NCBI GenBank assembly: GCA_039881145.1 | Contig: JAYKKI010000064.1 | Location: 2,693,001-2,757,000 of the forward strand | DNA from: Druceiella hillmani | Lineage: Eukaryota; Arthropoda; Insecta; Lepidoptera; Hepialidae | Direction of reading: 5' to 3' | Length of the DNA stretch: 64,000 bases | Part shown: positions 58,501 through 64,000 of the stretch, piece after piece | Layout of the letters: the number at the start of each line of letters is the position of its first letter | How positions within the stretch are numbered: the first letter of the stretch is position 1 | The notes under the pieces: generated by a model | What the model saw: only the letters and a program-made list of their open reading frames with translations | Told to the model about the DNA's origin: nothing | Databases searched by the model: none | Translations under genes and position numbers: made by a program

Positions 58501-61500
58501 TAATAATTGTTTTAACTGCATTATTGTTATTCTATAAACCTTATTATGTCTAGAATATATATAAAACCTAGACAACCATTTGAATGTCATTATTTTTAAA
58601 TTTGCAATTATGGTTGATATGTACAAACTAATACACCCAAAGTAAAATTCTAGTTTCGTTTTTGTTTTTCACACATTAGTTTTTAGGGTTCGATGGTCAA
58701 ACACAAAACACTTGTATTTTTATAATGTTCATCTGTGTATGTGTGTATCTGTCACACCCTTATCGTTTCTACAATTTTAGACCTATGTTTATTTAATTTT
58801 GCAAAAATATGCTACAGATAAAGAACTCAGGAACTTTTCTAAATTTTTTTTGCTGTTTAAAGGAAAGGTCCCTCTTTTGAATGGAAACGGAGATGAAAAC
58901 AGTATTTTAGCGTACCCCATTGTGTGGAGTATCATTAGAAAGGTCTTTTGAAATGATAAATGGTTCAGGTTCTATCCACCATTTTTAATTTTTAAAGTAT
59001 TTATCAAACATTAATCTTCAAAATAGCATGCTATGTGTCTCGTCTTAAATTTTACAAGGGATTTGAAAAATGTAGAAAAATGTGAAATAAAGCATTTAAT
59101 TAGAAACTTCAAATGAAATTATTTCAGTTAATTTGAAACTTTTAGTTAATTGATTATTTCAGTTAACTTTTTAAGAGTTATAGATAACAAAAGAATCCGA
59201 TTTTGTACATCTCACGGTCCATATCTCGACTGTTTTTTATTATTAGTAACAAATTTAAGAAATTGCGTTTGAAAAATTATTGAAATAATGTTGTCTTTTC
59301 TTTTCATAAATATCTAATGAAATATCCTTATCTTTTTCTATCTAAAAATGAATGTTTTTTCTTTGTCTCGCTATGCATTTTTATTCCATTCATCCGAATG
59401 CAATGAAACTTAGGTGAGTGGTTGTATGCACCCGTGCAAAGGTTTCTGAATTAGTACAATCATTTTACAATAGGTGTGTGACTTCGTAAGTTAATTGGTG
59501 TTTCGTGTGTTTTCAGTTTGTGATAATGCGATACTAAACGCATGTTCTTTGCTTTTTTAAAGTGGATTTGTATACTTTTTTTCTTTGAGTGATATTGTAA
59601 TGCAAGTCGGTTACTCTAACTATATATAATATTGAATTAAATTGAAGGCCATGCGAACAAAGTCGTGGACAATAGCTAGTCCAATACAAAAATGACAGCA
59701 TTTTTAAGTTACGTCTAAAAATTTTTCTCGTACTATCTAAAGTTAAATTTATTTAACAAATTAGCAGCATAAAAAGTTTTCTTAGTAAATAAAATGGTGT
59801 TTTGAAGCTGAGAAAGTATTTTAAATTTAAATCGAAGTTTAAATGGTATTTAATAGAAGTTGCGGACAATAGCTAGTCCAATACACATTTTTACGATATG
59901 TCTAATACTTTTTCTGGTATATAGTACAGTTTATTCTAAAAATCAGCACCATAAAAAGTTTTCTTTGTAAATGAAACAGTGTTTTGGAGCTGAGAAATTA
60001 TTTTAAATTTAAATCGAAATTTAAATTGTATTTAATTAATAAAATGGAATAAGGCGGAATCATTAAATACAGTATTTGTATCCTACATACAATACGTTAA
60101 TGTAGTTTTTGATTTTAAAGTTGTAGTAAAAAGCTATTGAAAAAAAATTGTATGTGCTGTATTTTTATGCAATATTCTTTCCAAATACTGACACATACCT
60201 ACATTACTTATTCCCAGTGATCGGACGAAGACGATGACATTTTTTTATAAAATCCAAGGTTATCTAATATAATAATATCAGTAACAAAATAGTCACGTAT
60301 GTTTTCTTATCTAATAGTGTCACTAGATTTAAAGTATAATATATTGAAATACCTATATTCATGATAACGTCCATTACTATCCAAACAAATAACTTTTTAA
60401 ATTGATAAAATAGAAATGAACCAAGCATTAGTTAATTGTGGTTTAGATGGAATGTTTTCTATGGGATGTTTAACATCTCAAAAAAATTGTAGACAAATCA
60501 CAAGGATGACTCTAAAAAATGTCTTAGAACCTTTTTACACCAAAAAAGGACTGCGACAAGGAGACTCACCCTCATGCTTATTGTTTAACTTGACTCTGGA
60601 AAAAGCGGTGAGGAATTCTGGACTAAACATAAGTGGAACTATTTTACAGAATATAACCTAGCTGTTGGCTTTTGCTGATGATATAGACATTGTTGAGCGA
60701 ACCGAACAGGCTCTTGTTAAGACTTTTGTCTTATTTGAAAATGCAGTAAGGAAAGTGGGACTAACTATTAATGAAGATAAAACGAAATTAATGATTGCAA
60801 GCAATAAAACTGTATTTGTTCCCCCTGAGGATCCATAACTATACTTTCGAGACTGAAACAATTCAAATATCTGGGCGCAATGATCTCAAGCTGCAATGAT
60901 ATAAAAATAGAAATTAAAAAATAAATGATCTATGGTCGATAGATGTTTCTATGGCCTCAGACACCAATTTAAATCCAAACTTATCAGCATTAAAACAAAA
61001 ACTATTATATATAAAACAATGATGAGACCTGTTGCCATATATGGGAGTGAATGCTGAACATTAAACAAAGAAGAAGACCTTCTACTAACCTTTGAAAGAA
61101 AAATTTTAAGAAAAATCTATGGTGTAGCAGAACGAAATAATGTATGGAGAATTGCATATAACCATGAAATCTATAAGAAATATGGTGAACTCGACATCGT
61201 CAAAATTGCCAAGGCATCTCTTATTAGATGGTTGGGTTATATATTTAGATATGATGATATGTCCCCAACAAAGAAAATTACCACCCACCAGACGGCTGGG
61301 TGGGGTTGAAAGAGGCTTGAAGCTATTGGGAGTAAACCAGTGAAGGACTGTTGCGTCATATAGGATCAGATGGAGAAGGCTTGTATAGACAGCCTTGGCC
61401 TGCGACAGATTGTAGTGCTTAAGAAGAAGAAGATATTCTTATTCCGAATGGGGTTTGTCTTAAATATTCTACAATTTTAAGTGATGATGGTGATCATGAC

Positions 61501-63003
61501 AAATTGGCATTAGTATTTAGTCGCTCACTGCTACCAGAATCACAAAAATTCTGTTACAGTGAATTTCTTAATTCTTAAATGAATTGTGTTGTTAATTGTC
61601 TTAATTATTTTTGATGGGGATGGGGCAAGGGGTTGTCATTGAGTTTTTTATCAACAGCTGAATATTAAACTGTGAATAATACTCTCTTCCAACTATAATC
61701 CAGAGAGTTCTAAATGAGAGTATAAGTAAAGAATACCTATCGAGTAGCAAAAGTTACAAGCGGTTACTTGAGGAGTTATATACATCCAGCGTTGTCAAAA
61801 ATCTGTCATATTTCACATAATTTTTTCCAGGAATATTGAAAGCGATAAACCGAATATGGAAAACGGTTTATTTATTGACCCTTTAGGTAGAAGATAAAAT
61901 GTATCATTATTTTTTTTACATTAGTTAATCAATGTTGTGAGAGGTTGTTTACAATATCAGAAAAAAAATGGCATCGACTGTCATAACTTCTTTCAAAATT
62001 AATAAACCTGAAAAATTCAAAAAGATTTTTGTAACATAATAGTGTAGTTATAATATTTTTATTTTTATAAATAATTTTTTTAAATTAATAACCAAAGGGT
62101 TAGATAGAATATTACGATTGATATCTAAAATATTTGTCTTGAATGTTCCAGATTTATTTACTTAGAAAGATGGAGACAATAAGTCAGTTTTTTTCCTCAT
62201 TCTGAATAATTACTAATAAAATTGCTTAGTTAATGAAAAAAACAATAAAAACACATCTTTTTGTATTTAAAAGACCCACAAGTGAATTGATATTTACATT
62301 TTGTTTAATTTTTTTCTATTTCTTCGTTTTTTTAAAGGCGCTGAATGTATGTAATACCTCAATCTGCTATGTTCTAGAATATAATGTAGTAAGTGGAATG
62401 TCTAGCTACCGTTACGCAATAGATTTCGAATTTGTATATTTGATCATAAAATTGGTGTCGTAACTTCTTACTTTAATTATACAGTATAGGATCCCTGTAC
62501 ATATTAACCTAAATATAATATATAAATATAGTTTGTATTTGTTATATTGTACAAAAGAATATGCCGTAATGTCTAGATGTTGCTATATTGTACAAAAGAA
62601 TATGCTGTAACGTCTAGATGTTGTTATATTCTATAAAAGAATATGCCGTAATGTCTAGCTGTTGTTATATTGTACAAAAGAATATGCCGTAATGTCTAGA
62701 TGTTGCTATATTGTACAAAAGAATATGCCGTAATGTCTAGATGTTGTTATATTCTACAAAAGAATATGCCGTAATGTCTAGCTGTTGTTATATTGTACAA
62801 AAGAATATGCCGTAATGTCTAGATGTTGTTATATTGTACAAAAGAATATGCCGTAATGTCTAGCTGTTGTTATACTGTACAAAAGAATATGCCATAATAT
62901 CTAGATGAAAAGCACTCGTTACCTCGCTTCTTCCCAGGAACGTCCCCAACCCGATGACTGGGATCTCATTTCCATCGTTGAGCTTTTGTTTCGGTGCAGT
63001 TAT
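52328..63003 (-). CDS. Aldo-keto reductase gene, copy B (six exons; start exon not found)
   Basis: Tandem paralogue of copy A with the same six exon lengths: 63003-62923, 58487-58302, 55508-55392, 54650-54483, 53085-52876 and 52525-52328. All are GT-AG and phase 0, giving 319 residues without frameshift or stop. It has the complete tetrad Asp55, Tyr60 ([11 protein letters not shown]), Lys89, His122 (LVHTP), plus GISNFN and IPKS. About 40 residues differ from copy A (about 87% identical), concentrated in the second exon and the C-terminal loop ([11 protein letters not shown] versus [11 protein letters not shown]), which in AKRs shapes the substrate pocket. Both copies therefore look functional and may differ in specificity; this is inference. 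The initiator exon probably lies beyond 63.6 kb or outside the window. Confidence 0.92.
52876..53085 (-). CDS. AKR copy B, exon with [12 protein letters not shown] donor
   Basis: Seventy codons starting [18 protein letters not shown]. The most conserved exon of the pair (five changes). Acceptor CCCCGCAG. The donor is CTTG|GTAAAT, where copy A has CTTG|GCAAGT. Confidence 0.93.
53086..54482. other. AKR copy B intron, no insertions recognised
   Basis: 1.4 kb, against 6.3 kb for the matching copy A intron, which carries two mariners, three foldback copies and a non-LTR tail. A (TA)/(CA) tract lies near 53820-53855. Nothing else recognised. Confidence 0.6.
54483..54650 (-). CDS. AKR copy B, exon with GISNFN
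   Basis: Fifty-six codons starting [16 protein letters not shown], with [15 protein letters not shown]. Seven differences from copy A, two of them Glu to Lys. Acceptor CTTGCAG, donor GAG|GTAAGA. Confidence 0.93.
55000..55155 (+). CDS. Small unrecognised ORF in AKR copy B intron
   Basis: Fifty-one codons from ATG to [23 protein letters not shown] then [11 protein letters not shown].... Balanced composition in an AT-rich intron and absent from copy A. No family recognised; perhaps a fragment of an inserted exon or TE. Confidence 0.2.
   Translation: MNWCEGAKAQFACSITSVEEDDGEEFTATYVSPYSITSYLLQASRVVGSNV
55392..55508 (-). CDS. AKR copy B, exon with catalytic His
   Basis: Reads [20 protein letters not shown] to [16 protein letters not shown], including His122. 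Acceptor TTTCAG, donor TCA|GTAAGA. Confidence 0.92.
56714..58008. mobile_element. DNA transposon with about 170-bp terminal inverted repeats
   Basis: The left TIR at about 56714-56884 and right TIR at 57838-58008 start GGGACTCAGCTCCGCC and are similar over their whole length (shared GCGGTAGTCACTTCGTA and AAGCGGTATTTCTGGATAAC). The interior of about 950 bases encodes, on the minus strand, a TE-type protein fragment. Inserted in the copy B intron; copy A lacks it. Confidence 0.8.
57386..57675 (-). pseudogene. C-terminal fragment of a transposon-associated protein
   Basis: The minus frame reads [20 protein letters not shown], then [20 protein letters not shown] and [14 protein letters not shown]. 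The pattern LPP..ALLQH..RANYQA.YW...LP.P..GWK is common at the end of proteins encoded by arthropod TEs of uncertain function. No catalytic core is present, so this is a non-autonomous derivative. Confidence 0.6.
58302..58487 (-). CDS. AKR copy B, exon with Asp/Tyr/Lys of the tetrad
   Basis: Sixty-two codons starting [10 protein letters not shown]. Contains [11 protein letters not shown] and DIFITTK. Nine residues differ from copy A, the highest count outside the terminal exon. Donor AAG|GTATGA, acceptor CTTGCAG. Confidence 0.93.
59660..60055. repeat. 197-bp tandem duplication in AKR copy B intron
   Basis: GGACAATAGCTAGTCCAATA recurs at 59667 and 59864, followed in both units by AAAAGTTTTCTTWGTAAATRAA and a TTTAAATTTAAATCGAA stretch. 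Two diverged units. Confidence 0.8.
60416..61433 (+). pseudogene. Non-LTR retrotransposon RT relic with FADD box
   Basis: Frame pieces: [20 protein letters not shown] then [17 protein letters not shown]; after one stop, [20 protein letters not shown] (catalytic FADD near 60667-60681) and [16 protein letters not shown]; later [19 protein letters not shown] and the [13 protein letters not shown] tail. The 3' end is AAGAAGAAGA. Stops and frameshifts show it is inactive. It belongs to the insect endonuclease-RT group often labelled RTE-like. 5' truncated. It adds about 1 kb to the copy B intron relative to copy A. Confidence 0.85.
62533..62906. repeat. 41-bp minisatellite, about nine units, beside AKR copy B exon
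   Basis: Unit: GTCTAGATGTTGCTATATTG followed by TACAAAAGAATATGCCGTAAT, 41 bases, with A/C alternation at the 7th base. It ends 17 bases from the splice donor of 62923-63003. Copy A has one diverged unit at the matching place (about 42260-42300). Confidence 0.9.
62923..63003 (-). CDS. AKR copy B, first recognised exon
   Basis: Encodes [20 protein letters not shown] then TFLGRSE. Same acceptor AAATTTGCAG and donor GAG|GTAACG as copy A. A 41-bp minisatellite lies just inside the intron. Confidence 0.9.
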
Positions 63004-63246
63004 CTGCAAATTTATTTATTGATGCGACATTTATATGATGAATTTAAAAAGTATATGTAATCGGCGTTTTTTGAGATATTTTCTTTGTTTTTTTTACATT
63101 GAAACCTGTTACCCAAATGTTATGGTACGTTACTCAAGCCTGCTGCTGACCACTTTCACAATTTTCTAATTAGTTATTTGAAAAATTTACATTTAATACT
63201 AAAGCATAATTTTCTGAGGATTTAATCAAAGCACACCAAAGCACAT

Positions 63247-63287
63247 CTGGTTGTCAAGAACATGAAGTCCATGTTCTTGACAACCAG
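63247..63287. repeat. Perfect 18-bp hairpin with 5-nt loop
   Basis: Arms CTGGTTGTCAAGAACATG (63247-63264) and CATGTTCTTGACAACCAG (63270-63287), loop AAGTC. Upstream of AKR copy B's first recognised exon. Confidence 0.9.
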
Positions 63288-64000
63288 TTGCATGCATGCT
63301 TTACTCTATTGATATAAACCTTTTTGAGTTTCTTTTGGTGCTCCTCTGTATCTGGTTAACGGTAGGAAATCAGAGCTATCATTTTATCGGTATAACAAAA
63401 TAGATGTTATTTAGATAGCTTTATTAGTTTTGAGATATGGACCTCTAAAAAGTATAAATTTTGGCACTCATCGACTCGGTAACAGACTATCAAAACCTTT
63501 TGACCATTTCCAATATAATTTGGAGCATAAATTATGTAATCAGTGTTAGTGTAATCAAAAGTGTTAAAGTTTGCGTGAACACCTGAAAATTGGGAACCAA
63601 TTTATACTTATGGTTACTTTACAGTTTATATGAAGATACATCGATAACTTTATTTCAATTAATCTAAAATTGACTCAAACTACGAGCGTACAATGTTTTA
63701 TAATTTGTTAACTGACTTTTGTGAAAAGATTGGTTAAAAAGTGTTTATTCAACAGTTTATCATATCAAATTTTCTGCATTAAGCGCCAAAGTTACTTATA
63801 AAATTTATTTGCAGCCTCTTGCAAACTTTATTACAAGAAACGTAAACAAATTTAGTGTGGCATTTCACTGCAGCATGTGCTCATATTAAATTTATGAAAT
63901 TATTTCATATCTTTTATAAAAAAAGGACTAGAAACTGTATCAAATTATGTTAAAAATTACACCAAGTTCTCATTCGACCATCCGGTCAATAATAAAAATA
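63288..64000. other. Upstream flank of AKR copy B, no exon recognised
   Basis: Patchy similarity to 42700-43110 (e.g. GAAGTTTG..TGAACACC) shows that the duplication extends at least to about 63600. No ATG exon could be assigned. Confidence 0.45.

Noticed and set aside
6120..64000. tRNA or rRNA genes
   Set aside because: No A-box/B-box pair with a foldable cloverleaf, nor rRNA-like conserved blocks, was noticed by eye. A covariance search was not possible here.

Overview
This is an AT-rich, intron-rich animal window, best read as insect nuclear DNA. The evidence is two spliced metazoan-type genes, relics of mariner, jockey-like, piggyBac-like and hAT-like elements, and a TTAGG/TCAGG-type pentamer array of the insect telomere kind. 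The order or species cannot be named from the sequence. No bacterial operons, CRISPR arrays, rRNA or convincing tRNAs were seen. Most open frames are too short and too TE- or repeat-derived to be genes.

1-18.8 kb, + strand: the 3' five exons of an origin recognition complex subunit 4 gene (Orc4). They join in phase to a 443-residue C-terminal portion, with Walker B, the KRVKSRF segment and the winged-helix end. The exon(s) with the start and Walker A lie upstream of the window. Its introns hold a non-LTR relic (about 2-2.9 kb), a 360-bp MITE, a foldback element, a jockey relic, an internally deleted piggyBac-like element and a decayed pogo-like tail.

18.8-26.4 kb: intergenic, tail-to-tail. 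It holds a second, inverted piggyBac-like copy, a perfect 21-bp hairpin, a 5'-truncated jockey element, a 183-bp tandem array with an unbroken antisense frame, and a MITE.

26.5-63.0 kb, - strand: a tandem pair of aldo-keto reductase genes. Copy A is at 26.5-42.4 kb and copy B at 52.3-63.0 kb. Each has six recognisable exons of identical lengths (198, 210, 168, 117, 186 and 81 nt, listed in genomic order) that encode 319 residues with the full D/Y/K/H tetrad. They differ at about 40 residues. Intron and flank similarity shows that one DNA duplication copied the gene with its poly(A) region and upstream sequence; introns then grew separately by insertion of mariner, foldback, hAT, RT and minisatellite sequence. 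The initiator exon of neither copy was identified.

Between the AKR copies (42.4-52.3 kb) are 29-bp, 194-bp and 179-191-bp tandem arrays, a foldback element carrying a 5-bp telomere-like array that switches strand identity without losing register, and a MITE nested in another repeat.

No clearly new biological system was found. The points most worth a second look are the pentamer array, the foldback family, the AKR duplication with its GT-to-GC splice donor change, the ORC4 linker insertion and several perfect hairpins.
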